Shown here one piece after another: positions 1 to 8,535 of a stretch of DNA of 64,000 bases. Numbering within the stretch: the first letter of the stretch is position 1; every line of letters begins with the position of its first letter. A program made the position numbers and the translations under genes. Below the pieces are notes generated by a model, which saw only the letters and a program-made list of their open reading frames with translations, was not told where the DNA came from and did not search any database. This DNA comes from Acetivibrio mesophilus (GTDB taxonomy: Bacteria; Bacillota; Clostridia; Acetivibrionales; Acetivibrionaceae), in contig NZ_RLII01000006.1 of NCBI RefSeq assembly GCF_004102745.1, forward strand, positions 62,001 to 126,000, given 5' to 3'.

Positions 1-399
1 AATACCCAGCGCAGTTATTCTGGTAAATTGAACTGCCAAGTTCAACGTCTCGTTATCAAAGCCATATGCAAATAATTTGACTATTTCATCTGTAAAAATA
101 AATATCAAAAGAATTATTGCTGTTGAAATGCAAATAATTATATTGGCAACTCTGCTGGTAAAAGCATTTGCAGCTTTTATGCCATCTTCCGACAATACGC
201 TGTTATACATAGGAATAAATGTTGTAGCAAGCCCGGCACCGACAAATGCAAAAATGATACTTGGTATTGTCAGCGCTATTATATACGCGTCGCTTTCATT
301 GCTCACACCATAAAAGTACGACAGAGTTATCTCACGAAAAAAACCTAAAAATTTTGACATTATTGTTATAACAACTAATACTATAGCAGCCTTCTTCAT
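1..399 (-). CDS. MurJ/MviN-like lipid-linked oligosaccharide flippase, C-terminus beyond window
   Basis: N-terminal 133 residues of a polytopic membrane protein of the MurJ/MviN (MVF) family; the rest lies beyond base 1. The start MKKAAIVLVVITIMSKFLGF, then FREITLSYFYGVSNESDAY and a segment ending TFIPMYN, match the family's first helices, including the conserved F-G-x-x-R/K-E region and the small-residue-rich second helix. ATG at 399 is preceded by GAGGAT, which overlaps the stop of the upstream glycosyltransferase. It is the last visible gene of the polysaccharide operon, so I infer it flips a polyprenyl-linked repeat unit rather than lipid II; a true MurJ role cannot be excluded from the N-terminus alone. 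Confidence 0.8.
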   Translation of the reverse strand, partial: MKKAAIVLVVITIMSKFLGFFREITLSYFYGVSNESDAYIIALTIPSIIFAFVGAGLATTFIPMYNSVLSEDGIKAANAFTSRVANIIICISTAIILLIFIFTDEIVKLFAYGFDNETLNLAVQFTRITALGI

Positions 400-405
400 A
401 TATCC

Positions 406-1545
406 TCAACCTTCGCATATTAATTGTATGGCGGCATTCAAATACTCAAATTCTATAGCATCACAGACACTTTTTATGGTGTACTTTTCGTTGATGGTTT
501 TAATACAGTTTTCTCCCATATCTCTTCTTAAGTTTTCATCAATAATCAGTTTACTTAATTTATCCGCTAGATCTTCACAGTTGTTTGGCTCAACCAACAG
601 CCCATTTTTTCCGTTCTCGGAGATTTCCGGAATTCCGCTAAGTTTACTGGCAACCCATGGATTACCCATAGCCATTGCTTCCAGTATAGAATTAGGAAAC
701 ATTTCACCTTTAACTGAAGCAAGAGTATATATATCCAAGGCTGCTTGAATATTTGGTATATCTCTTCTGAAGCCGGTAAAATGCACAAATTCTTGTACCC
801 CCAAATCTATTGCAAGCTTTTGGCAAGTCTCAAGCTTTTCACCGTCTCCAACTATTACAACTTTGAAATTTGGAGTCCTCTTAAGGATATGCGGAATTGC
901 CCTTATAAGGACTTCTTGACCTTTGTTGTAATTAACTCTTCCTACAGTACCTATAAGAACTGTATCTTTACGAGCACCAATTTCATTCCTGAAACTGTCT
1001 TTATTATATTTTGATACATTAAATTTCTCAGTATCTACACCGTTATAAGTATTTATAATTCTATCCTCACGAACTCCAGCTCTAACTAACATTTGTTTTG
1101 TAAAATCCGATACCGCAAAAAAAGTAGCAGGGTAGAGCCTGTATATTAAATTTCTCCATTGATAACCTTTCCGAATTTCCATACCTCTGACACTATGGGT
1201 AATTGCCACTTTTTTATTTACAGTCTTTGATGCCAAATATGCAGTAAAGGTTGCAGCGGCATTGTGGCCGTGTATTACATCAATATCCTCTTCCTTGAGT
1301 ATCTTTCTTATTTTCATAATATTTTTTATTGTTGAAACAGGGCCCCTTTTGTGTATTGCCAATGTTGGTATATCAATGTGCTTAAATTCTTTTCTTATCT
1401 CTTCTGCAAGGATTCCTCCGCTTGACGCAAAAATAGTATTATGACCTCTTCGACTCATTTCTCGGGCGATCTCCAAACTCTGTGTCCCGGGTCCATTGTC
1501 CCTGAACTCGGATCTTAGTTGTAATATCGTCAGAGTCTTCTTCAT
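406..1545 (-). CDS. Family 4 glycosyltransferase (GT-B)
   Basis: Cytoplasmic retaining glycosyltransferase of 379 residues, expected to add a sugar to a growing lipid-linked polysaccharide. The N-terminal acceptor domain includes LEIAREMSRRGH and DVIHGHN; the C-terminal donor domain carries IGTVGRVNYNKGQEVLI, VGDGEKLE and an E-x7-E motif (E in KGEMFPNSILE) followed by a Gly-rich SGIPEI loop, all hallmarks of GT4. ATG at 1545 has GAGGAAGTG 9 bases upstream. The start lies inside the 3' end of the preceding Wzy-like gene (107-base overlap), which is unusual. Donor and acceptor sugars are unknown. Confidence 0.88.
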   Translation of the reverse strand: MKKTLTILQLRSEFRDNGPGTQSLEIAREMSRRGHNTIFASSGGILAEEIRKEFKHIDIPTLAIHKRGPVSTIKNIMKIRKILKEEDIDVIHGHNAAATFTAYLASKTVNKKVAITHSVRGMEIRKGYQWRNLIYRLYPATFFAVSDFTKQMLVRAGVREDRIINTYNGVDTEKFNVSKYNKDSFRNEIGARKDTVLIGTVGRVNYNKGQEVLIRAIPHILKRTPNFKVVIVGDGEKLETCQKLAIDLGVQEFVHFTGFRRDIPNIQAALDIYTLASVKGEMFPNSILEAMAMGNPWVASKLSGIPEISENGKNGLLVEPNNCEDLADKLSKLIIDENLRRDMGENCIKTINEKYTIKSVCDAIEFEYLNAAIQLICEG

Positions 1546-2782
1546 GGATTTTCACTTCCTCTCTGGTTAGTTTGTAAATACCGGCATTTAGCCCCACAAT
1601 TATATAAAAAAGCATGGCAGGCTTACTATTAAAAAGAGGGTTGTTGAACATGGAATATACAGCTGTGAAGATAATAAACATTACCGATGATAGGGCAATA
1701 CACCTTCTTATATCGTGCTTCGTCCTTTTAAAAACATAAATGGAATAGTATATACTAACAGCAAAAATTAAAAGGTACAAAACCAATCCTATGAGCCCCA
1801 TTTCACTTCCTGTCTGAAGATAAAAGTTATGGGCGTGGGGATAGCTGTTTACAGATCGCATATATTGGGGCAGCGAATAATAATACCTCCAATTATCAAT
1901 TCCTACTCCAACTAGAGGATGAGCTTTAATCATCTCTATACTTGAATTCCAAATGGCAAGCCTTTCTATATTTGAGAAGGTAGCCGTTTTGTTGGTTAGT
2001 GATAATAGGGTTTTTTGAATATCATAGGGCAAGTTGTCAAAGTTGATGAATCCAATAATAAAAATCAAAATCATAATTAATACTGTTTTGTATTTTTTAT
2101 TATATACAGCAAAGATTCCAAGGGTTACAACGATAGCCACCAACGATCCCCTACTGCCTGCAGAAATTAAAGACATAGCAAAAACAATGACGGGGAAAAA
2201 GTTTAATTTCTTGAAGGTTTTATTTTTATCATATAACATTACAATAACAATTATTAATATGCTCCCAATATAATATGCAAAATGGTTGTCAGTCTTTAGT
2301 AAGATTATATATTTACGAAAATTAAATAGACCAATTAAATCAATGAGTTTTATACATGATACACTTAGAGCAGAAGCTATTATGAATCGAAATGCCCTTT
2401 CAATAAATGCCTCCTTGAACTCGTAAGCTAACGCAGTAGCCGTAATACTGATTAAGAAATATGATGTTACTATAAGAAGCTCTCTAAACGAAGTTGCTAT
2501 ATAGATGGAATTAAATATACCTAAAAATCCAACCAATACAACAAGGAAATATATAAAGGTTAATCCATCTCTTTCTATTCGAAGTTTATATAACATTAAT
2601 AAAAACGATACTAAAAAAAGAGCTAAGGATTCATACCTACCTATAATGGGAAGTGTTATTGCAAAAAGCAAAAATATAGAATCCGCCGCAATTCTTTTTT
2701 TCTTCATATTGCTTCGAATAAGTATTTCCATACTTATAAGTCCTATAATCAGAACCAAAAAATACATCAACTTTGATGTCAT
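1439..2782 (-). CDS. O-antigen polymerase/ligase-like membrane protein (Wzy_C)
   Basis: About 447 residues with roughly ten hydrophobic segments. The conserved periplasmic-loop region of the O-antigen ligase/Wzy family is present: SAGSRGSLVAIVVTLGIF, LVGVGIDNWRYYY and PHAHNFYLQTGSEMGLIG. It probably polymerises or ligates the repeat unit built by the surrounding genes. ATG at 2782 has AGGTGAT just upstream; a GTG at 2791 in the same frame is the alternative but lacks a site. The last 35 codons overlap the next gene out of frame and form a polar tail rich in D, R and E, which may be read-through after loss of an older stop codon. Confidence 0.85.
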   Translation of the reverse strand: MTSKLMYFLVLIIGLISMEILIRSNMKKKRIAADSIFLLFAITLPIIGRYESLALFLVSFLLMLYKLRIERDGLTFIYFLVVLVGFLGIFNSIYIATSFRELLIVTSYFLISITATALAYEFKEAFIERAFRFIIASALSVSCIKLIDLIGLFNFRKYIILLKTDNHFAYYIGSILIIVIVMLYDKNKTFKKLNFFPVIVFAMSLISAGSRGSLVAIVVTLGIFAVYNKKYKTVLIMILIFIIGFINFDNLPYDIQKTLLSLTNKTATFSNIERLAIWNSSIEMIKAHPLVGVGIDNWRYYYSLPQYMRSVNSYPHAHNFYLQTGSEMGLIGLVLYLLIFAVSIYYSIYVFKRTKHDIRRCIALSSVMFIIFTAVYSMFNNPLFNSKPAMLFYIIVGLNAGIYKLTREEVKIHEEDSDDITTKIRVQGQWTRDTEFGDRPRNESKRS

Positions 2783-2812
2783 TGTTATCACCTAATTCAG
2801 CAAATATAATTC

Positions 2813-3505
2813 TTATAGCAACCTTTCGATTAATAATAAGCTGGCAATCTTAAAATCAAATATATCGTCAATGTCAATTGAATTTTCTTTATCCATTATC
2901 AGGGCATAACTTCTATCAGAGTAAATATCTGCAGAATGCATTAAATGCTCAACCTTGACAATATATAAAGCCCCATTAATCCTGTAATAGGTCGGTATGC
3001 TTTGTCTGGGAACTTTGGCAATATCAGGCCTGATAAAACCAACCATAGAATGATCCTTAGGCAAAGTATTCGCCCATAATGGCGAATGCTCTACTTCGCA
3101 TACTGCTATAACAGAATTTGCAGATTTATTCTCCATAACCTCATAACCTTTAATAATATCAGTAGAATTTCTAAGGGGAGAGGTTGGCTGCAGTAAGGCC
3201 ACTGTATCAAATTCCCGTCCGAGTTCTTTGTATCTTTGTATAACATATCTAACTACATCCCATGATGAGGCTGTATCATTAGACAATTCTTCCGGCCTTA
3301 GAAAGGGAACATTGGCACCCCATTGCTTGGCGATCTGGGCATATTTTTTCGAATCGGTAGATACCATTATTTCTTCGAATAAACCCGACTCTTTGGCTGC
3401 TTCAATTGAATATGCCAGCATTGGCTTTCCGTTCAATAATTTTATGTTTTTATCTTTCAGGCCTTTGGAACCGGCTCTGGCCGGAATGATTGCAATATTT
3501 TTCAT
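2813..3505 (-). CDS. legF: CMP-nonulosonic acid (legionaminic/sialic) cytidylyltransferase
   Basis: 230-residue NeuA-family enzyme that activates a nonulosonic acid with CTP to give the CMP-sugar. The start MKNIAIIPARAGSKGLKDKN is the nucleotide-binding signature, and LLQPTSPLR and the late SIDIDDIFDF acidic motif are typical. Its ATG overlaps the stop of the upstream epimerase gene by 4 bases (ATGA), so the two are translationally coupled. The sugar is most likely legionaminic acid, because LegB-, LegC- and PtmE-type genes lie in the same operon; sialic or pseudaminic acid are less likely. The reaction class is secure; the exact substrate is inferred. Confidence 0.88.
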   Translation of the reverse strand: MKNIAIIPARAGSKGLKDKNIKLLNGKPMLAYSIEAAKESGLFEEIMVSTDSKKYAQIAKQWGANVPFLRPEELSNDTASSWDVVRYVIQRYKELGREFDTVALLQPTSPLRNSTDIIKGYEVMENKSANSVIAVCEVEHSPLWANTLPKDHSMVGFIRPDIAKVPRQSIPTYYRINGALYIVKVEHLMHSADIYSDRSYALIMDKENSIDIDDIFDFKIASLLLIERLL

Positions 3506-4674
3506 ATCTCTACCTCGACGTCATAAAACTGCTTCTTAAGATCAATCTTCTCACCTAAAACATATTCTTTAATTACTTCAATAACTTTCTCAGAAGTGTT
3601 TCCGTTTCCGTAGGGATTGACAGTTTTTTGTGCCTGCTTGATAAAGGCATCCGTTGAAGCCTTTTCTATTGCTTGTTTTATTTCTTCCTCAGTGGGGTTG
3701 CAATTGATAACGCTAGTGGCTTGTATTCTTCCTTTTTGTCGTTCACCAATATTTATTGTAGGAATGCCAAAGCTAGGCGCCTCCAATAATCCGCTTGAAG
3801 AATTACCTACTGCCATGGCACAATGTCTAAGGGCGCTTAGATACTTAATCATACCTAGTGAAGTAAATGCAGTAATGTTATCATTTTCCCGGGTGTATTT
3901 ATCAATAAGCTGATTTATAATACGTCCGTCAGAGTCGGCATTGGTTTTGGTAAATATAAAATTCATATTCGTATATGCCTTGCATGCTTCAAGTAAAGCA
4001 GTTATTTGGTCCTTGGAGCTGTTGTATTCCAAAGTCACCGGATGAAAGCAAACCATGGCATAAGGTTTATGCAAATCCATATTTAGTTCTTTTTCCAATT
4101 CCTTCTTTGATAACAGCTTTTCGTTTAGAATATTTTCTATACCAATAGCTCCCACATTAAATACCCGGTCCGGGTGCTCTCCTAGCTGTATAACTCTTTT
4201 GCGATAAGTGTCCGTACTGGTGAAATGAAGATAGCTTAATTTGGTTATGGCATGACGAATGGAGTCATCAATAGCTCCTTGGGTTGCTTCACCGCCGTAA
4301 AGATGAGCAATAGGAATTTTTTGATTTACAGCTGCCATTGAAACAGCAAGGGTTTCATATCTGTCGCCGAGAACAATCAATAAATCAGGATTAATCCTTT
4401 TAAAATAATCTGCAAATCCAATCATGCCAAGACCCATTGATTTGGATATTGAAGAGGGGGTATCGGCACTTAATAGAATTTCTATTTTCTCATCGATATG
4501 AAATCCATCTTTCTCAATTTCTTTGTAGGTGAGCCCAAATTCCGGTGAAAGGTGGGCGCCGGTTGCCACAATCCTTACATCAAACTCTTTTACTCTATCT
4601 AGTTTGCATATTATGGGTTTTAGCAAACCGTACTCAGCTCTTGTAGCTGTAAATACGCTTATTACTTTCTTCAT
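3502..4674 (-). CDS. legG: Hydrolysing UDP/GDP-GlcNAc-type 2-epimerase (NeuC/LegG)
   Basis: 390 residues of the hydrolysing UDP-GlcNAc 2-epimerase family (NeuC, LegG, NnaA). It would remove the nucleotide and invert C2 to give the free 6-deoxy mannose-type sugar used by the synthase next door. Motifs visible: TATRAEYGLLKPI at residues 9-21, DLLIVLGDRYETLA, HLYGGEATQGAIDDSIRHA and GNSSSGLLEAPSFGIPTINIG. It overlaps the synthase stop by 4 bases and the cytidylyltransferase start by 4 bases, so the three enzymes are coupled in pathway order. Confidence 0.9.
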   Translation of the reverse strand: MKKVISVFTATRAEYGLLKPIICKLDRVKEFDVRIVATGAHLSPEFGLTYKEIEKDGFHIDEKIEILLSADTPSSISKSMGLGMIGFADYFKRINPDLLIVLGDRYETLAVSMAAVNQKIPIAHLYGGEATQGAIDDSIRHAITKLSYLHFTSTDTYRKRVIQLGEHPDRVFNVGAIGIENILNEKLLSKKELEKELNMDLHKPYAMVCFHPVTLEYNSSKDQITALLEACKAYTNMNFIFTKTNADSDGRIINQLIDKYTRENDNITAFTSLGMIKYLSALRHCAMAVGNSSSGLLEAPSFGIPTINIGERQKGRIQATSVINCNPTEEEIKQAIEKASTDAFIKQAQKTVNPYGNGNTSEKVIEVIKEYVLGEKIDLKKQFYDVEVEI

Positions 4675-5666
4675 AACTCTATCAACTCGTCTTCTTGAAA
4701 ATCTCTTATGGCTCTTTTCCCGAGCACTTCAAACCATTGCATTGGGCTAATACCGTTACTGGGTCTTTTTACCGTCAAATTATCTTCAGTGAAAATTTCA
4801 TCCTTTTTAATATATCTTTTAGCTACAATACTTTTACGGGCGATACCCATATTCTTCTTCTCAGAGTCTACAGGCTGTTTTATTCCATCGCCTAAAGCGA
4901 GCTCAATATTTCTGATAGACTCTACCATAGATTTCATTTCCCATGGCTCAAGACTGGATTTATGGTCAGGGCCTTCCATCTTGCTATCTAAAGTCAAATG
5001 TTTTTCAATAACGGTAGCTCCTAGGGCTGTAGCTGCAATAGCCACTTCGATCCCTTGTGTGTGGTCGGAATAACCTACTTTTACACCAAACTCTTCTTTT
5101 ATGGACAGCATGGCCTTAAGATTTACATCGCTAAAGGGTGTCGGGTACTCCGTCGTGCAATGAAGGACCGTAATTTCTCCGGCACCATTTTCCCTCAATA
5201 CTGAAAGGGCTTTTTCTATATCATCCATTGTGCTCATACCCGTTGATAGAATAATGGGTTTATTCAACTTTGCTATTTTTATTAAATAAGGGAGATTTGT
5301 AATTTCTCCCGAAGGAATTTTCCACCTTTTCATCCCCAAACTTTTTGCAAATTCTATACTGTCAAAATCAAAGGCTGTTGAAAGAAATTCAATATTTTTA
5401 TCCAAGCAGTACCTGCTTAGCTCAACAAATTCATCAAAGGAGAGTTCAAACTTTTTGAGCATATCATATTGGGATTCTTCCGCTAATGTTTGCTGCCTTT
5501 GGTATTCAGCTTTTAAAGCATTTTTGGTAACAAGATTCTTTGCAATAAAGGTTTGAAACTTTATGCAATCAGCACCAGCGTATTTGGCCGCATCTACCAG
5601 TTCCTTAGCCAGCTTGAGGCTCCCGTTGTGATTTATACCTGCTTCCGCTATAACAAATACCTTCAA
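4671..5666 (-). CDS. legI: N-acetylneuraminate/legionaminate synthase with SAF domain
   Basis: 331 residues. Condenses phosphoenolpyruvate with the N-acyl-hexose from the epimerase to give the nine-carbon acid. The TIM barrel starts VFVIAEAGINHNGSLKLAKE, with CIKFQTF, STGMSTMDDI, HCTTEYPTP, KVGYSDHTQG and VIEKHLTLD; residues about 270-331 form the C-terminal SAF (antifreeze-like) domain starting at RKSIVAKRYIKK. I chose TTG at 5666 because AGAGGTG sits 8 bases upstream and the protein then begins exactly at the family start; the longer reading from 5687 has no site. The start overlaps the acyltransferase stop. Confidence 0.9.
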   Translation of the reverse strand: MKVFVIAEAGINHNGSLKLAKELVDAAKYAGADCIKFQTFIAKNLVTKNALKAEYQRQQTLAEESQYDMLKKFELSFDEFVELSRYCLDKNIEFLSTAFDFDSIEFAKSLGMKRWKIPSGEITNLPYLIKIAKLNKPIILSTGMSTMDDIEKALSVLRENGAGEITVLHCTTEYPTPFSDVNLKAMLSIKEEFGVKVGYSDHTQGIEVAIAATALGATVIEKHLTLDSKMEGPDHKSSLEPWEMKSMVESIRNIELALGDGIKQPVDSEKKNMGIARKSIVAKRYIKKDEIFTEDNLTVKRPSNGISPMQWFEVLGKRAIRDFQEDELIEL

Positions 5667-6307
5667 AGCTTCTTCACCTCTTTGCATGGATTTCCATAGG
5701 CCATCACGTTATCCCTAATATTCTTTGTTACAATGCTTCCCATTCCGATTACACAATTTGAGCCAATACAAATTCCTTGTTTAACAGTAGTATTTGAGCC
5801 AATATGAGAGTGATCTCCGATTTTTACTCCTCCACTCAAAACCGTTCCGGGGGCTATATGCACAAACTCCCCAATTTCACAGTCATGTTCGACAATTGCG
5901 CCGGAATTGATAATTGTTCCGTCACAAATTACCGCACCGGCATTTACAATGGCCTGCTTGCCGATAAAGACCCCTTTACCAATTCGGGCATATTTGCTAA
6001 CTTCAGAAGAAGCATCAACTATATTAGGAATTATAAATCCTATCTCGCATAGAGCATTAAAAAGCTTGATACGAAGAGAGGGATTACCTATACTTCCTAC
6101 AGTAACAAACGCATGACTATACCCATCCTTATATAAAGAAGGAAGATTCTTGTCACAACCTAATATTGGTATTCCCAATACTGTCTTTGCAGCATTTTCT
6201 TTATTATCGATAATTCCAATATCTGCATATTCATTTAAATTGAGAAGGCTGTCTAAAACAGATTTACAGTGACCACCGCCACCGATTAATAGAATTTTTT
6301 TATTCAT
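5663..6307 (-). CDS. NeuD/PglD-like sugar N-acyltransferase, LegH candidate
   Basis: 214 residues: an N-terminal Rossmann-like lobe (LLIGGGGHCKSVLDSL) and a C-terminal left-handed beta-helix of hexapeptide repeats (IGKGVFIGKQAIVNAGAVIC and onward). The likely catalytic histidine is in NSGAIVEHDCEIGEFVHI. This architecture is that of PglD/NeuD acetyltransferases. Between the aminotransferase/nucleotidyltransferase and the synthase it best fits the step that acetylates the 4-amino group made by LegC, the LegH role; O-acetylation of the finished sugar, the NeuD role, is the alternative. Its ATG overlaps the upstream gene by 8 bases. Confidence 0.8.
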   Translation of the reverse strand: MNKKILLIGGGGHCKSVLDSLLNLNEYADIGIIDNKENAAKTVLGIPILGCDKNLPSLYKDGYSHAFVTVGSIGNPSLRIKLFNALCEIGFIIPNIVDASSEVSKYARIGKGVFIGKQAIVNAGAVICDGTIINSGAIVEHDCEIGEFVHIAPGTVLSGGVKIGDHSHIGSNTTVKQGICIGSNCVIGMGSIVTKNIRDNVMAYGNPCKEVKKL

Positions 6308-7346
6308 CTTTTTCCAACCTTCTTTTCATTTTTTCCATTTCTTCAAACTGTCCCATGTCCATCCAGCTATTTTCGCTTATTGGATAGATGCCAATCTTTT
6401 CTCCTTTGGATTTATATTTCTCAATAATATCAGGAAATTCCACAGGCTGATTTTCTTCCAGGTCTTCAATGATTTTAGGCTCAGCCAAATACATACCCGT
6501 GTTAACAAAGTACATCAGTTCGGGTTTTTCTTTCATTTTCTCGATTTCGCCTTTATCATTTATTTCAATAACGCCATAGGGTATTTTAATATTCTTTAGG
6601 GAGCAAACCATTGTTATGAGATTACCCATTTTCTTATGGTAATTGTATATTTTTTCATAATCCTCATCTATCAAAATATCACAATTTGTTATGATAAAGG
6701 TGGAAGGGATTTTTCCCTTGAGCAGGCTAAGTCCTCCGCCTGTTCCTAAAGGCTTTTGTTCTTCAACATAATCAACACTATAACTTCTTTCAATATCACT
6801 AAAATACGCCTTGATGGTATTTTTCTTGTGATTTAAAACGAGATAAAACTGCCTGCATCCGAATTTATTAAACCGATTTATTATATGTTCTGCAATAGGT
6901 ATTTCACCTATTGGTATTAGTGGCTTAGGTAGTATTTTAGTATAGGGATAAAGCCTGGTACCAAGTCCTCCTGCCATGATTATCACCGGAACATCCAAGT
7001 TTTTCTTTGGCTTTATTTGTTCATCATTCCAGAGGACAACTGAGATAATATTGCGATCTTTATCCAATACAGGCAAAGCCTCAACAGAATACTTTTTCAT
7101 GTATTCTTTGGCCTTGTTTTTTTCCGCTTCATATAGAAATTTTGGGTTGTAGTTGGCTACTTCCTTGACCTTTGCATCAAGTTTTCCTTTTTTTAAAATC
7201 CACCGCCTTATATCCCCATCGGTAATAGCTGCAACAAAGTGTCCTCCTTTTACAACAAAAAGCACCTTTTTTGCAACCTTATCCAGTTGTTCCATCGCAT
7301 TTAGTACTGTTGATTCTTCATCTATCAAAAAATCTACAACATCCAT
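6300..7346 (-). CDS. ptmE: CBS-domain sugar-1-phosphate nucleotidyltransferase (PtmE-like)
   Basis: 348 residues: a tandem CBS pair (about 1-115, ITDGDIRRWILKKG in the first repeat) fused to a sugar nucleotidyltransferase (about 120-345). The latter shows IIMAGGLGTRLYPYTKILPK, IPIAEHIINRF, LGTGGGLSLLKG, TNCDILIDEDY and FPDIIEKY. In Campylobacter the protein of this shape, PtmE, makes GDP-glucosamine for the GDP route to legionaminic acid, so a guanylyltransferase role is inferred here. PtmA- and PtmF-type companions are not visible in the window. A start site AGAGGT lies in front of ATG 7346, overlapping the legC stop. Confidence 0.82.
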   Translation of the reverse strand: MDVVDFLIDEESTVLNAMEQLDKVAKKVLFVVKGGHFVAAITDGDIRRWILKKGKLDAKVKEVANYNPKFLYEAEKNKAKEYMKKYSVEALPVLDKDRNIISVVLWNDEQIKPKKNLDVPVIIMAGGLGTRLYPYTKILPKPLIPIGEIPIAEHIINRFNKFGCRQFYLVLNHKKNTIKAYFSDIERSYSVDYVEEQKPLGTGGGLSLLKGKIPSTFIITNCDILIDEDYEKIYNYHKKMGNLITMVCSLKNIKIPYGVIEINDKGEIEKMKEKPELMYFVNTGMYLAEPKIIEDLEENQPVEFPDIIEKYKSKGEKIGIYPISENSWMDMGQFEEMEKMKRRLEKDE

Positions 7347-7350
7347 TTTT

Positions 7351-8520
7351 CTATACCTCTAGTTGTTTTAAGCATTCAACTACATACTCTACATCTTCTC
7401 TTCTAAGATTTGAGCTGCAAGGAATGTTAACTACATGCTCTAAATATTCAAATGCTTTCTCAATTTTATATGATTGGCTTGTTTTATAGGGTTTTTGCTC
7501 ACTAATAAGTCCCCATATTGGTCTTGTTTGAATTTGCTTCGATGCTAAGCATTCAATTAGTTGATCTCTGTTTAGGGGGTAATTTTTATCTATATATAAA
7601 GAATAAAACCAATAATTGGGCCTTATATTGTCCTTAAATTCCAACATTCTTAATCCATGAATTTTGCTTATTTCCCCCTTATAAAGTTCATAGCTTTTTC
7701 TCTTTGTATTTATAAAATGTTCAATTTGCTCTAATTGTGCCAGTCCCATTGCCGCTTGAATATTTGTCATTCGATAGTTATAGCCAATATCGTCGTGAAT
7801 AAAGTAGAGCTCATCGCACTTTGCCTGGGTTGTGAGATGCTTTGCCTTTTTAAGAATATCTTCATTATTTGAAACAATCATACCGCCGCCGCCGGTGGTG
7901 ATAATTTTGTTTCCGTTAAAGGAATATACACCTACATCACCGATGGTTCCGGCATACTTGCCCTTATATTTTCCGTCAATATAGTAAGTTCCAAGGGCTT
8001 CCGTTGCATCTTCAATGACTTTTAAATTGTATTTTTGAGAAAGCTCCATAATGCCTTCCATGTCAGCCATATTGCCAAATATATGCACCACTAATATTGC
8101 CTTTATAGGCTTTTTTGTAGTCTTGTTTATGAGTTTTCCATCCTTGAAACTGCATTCATTTTCAAAAAAAGCTTTAAGTTTGGCCACATCCATGGTAAGG
8201 GAATCGTCACAGTCCATAAATACCGGTTCGGCACCGGCATATTTTACCGGATTTACCGCAGCAATAAATGTAAGAGTTGGAACAATGACTTCACAATCTT
8301 TTGAGATGCCACAAACCAGAAAGGCTATGTGAAGTCCGGATGTTCCGTTTTGGCAGGAAACTGCACCTTTGCTGTTCACATACTGCGAGACTTTTGATTC
8401 AAAGTCAGTCACATAAGGTCCAGCGGTTGAAACCCACCCAGTTTTAACGGCATTTGTGACATATTCAATTTCCTTCCCTTTCAAGTTGGGGATTGATAAA
8501 GGTAGGAATTCCTTACTCAC
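7351..8520 (-). CDS. legC: PLP-dependent sugar 4-aminotransferase (LegC type, DegT/DnrJ/EryC1)
   Basis: 389 residues. Transfers an amino group to C4 of a 4-keto-6-deoxy nucleotide sugar. The start LPLSIPNLKGKEIEYVTNAV and GWVSTAGPYVTDFE are typical of the LegC subgroup. ATEALGT carries the PLP-stacking region, and the Schiff-base lysine is in VYSFNGNKIITTGGGGM. GTG at 8520 has GGAGGTG 6 bases upstream. It follows the dehydratase gene after 15 bases and is followed within 4 bases by the nucleotidyltransferase. Confidence 0.9.
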   Translation of the reverse strand: MSKEFLPLSIPNLKGKEIEYVTNAVKTGWVSTAGPYVTDFESKVSQYVNSKGAVSCQNGTSGLHIAFLVCGISKDCEVIVPTLTFIAAVNPVKYAGAEPVFMDCDDSLTMDVAKLKAFFENECSFKDGKLINKTTKKPIKAILVVHIFGNMADMEGIMELSQKYNLKVIEDATEALGTYYIDGKYKGKYAGTIGDVGVYSFNGNKIITTGGGGMIVSNNEDILKKAKHLTTQAKCDELYFIHDDIGYNYRMTNIQAAMGLAQLEQIEHFINTKRKSYELYKGEISKIHGLRMLEFKDNIRPNYWFYSLYIDKNYPLNRDQLIECLASKQIQTRPIWGLISEQKPYKTSQSYKIEKAFEYLEHVVNIPCSSNLRREDVEYVVECLKQLEV

Positions 8521-8535
8521 TTTTGCACCTCCCTA

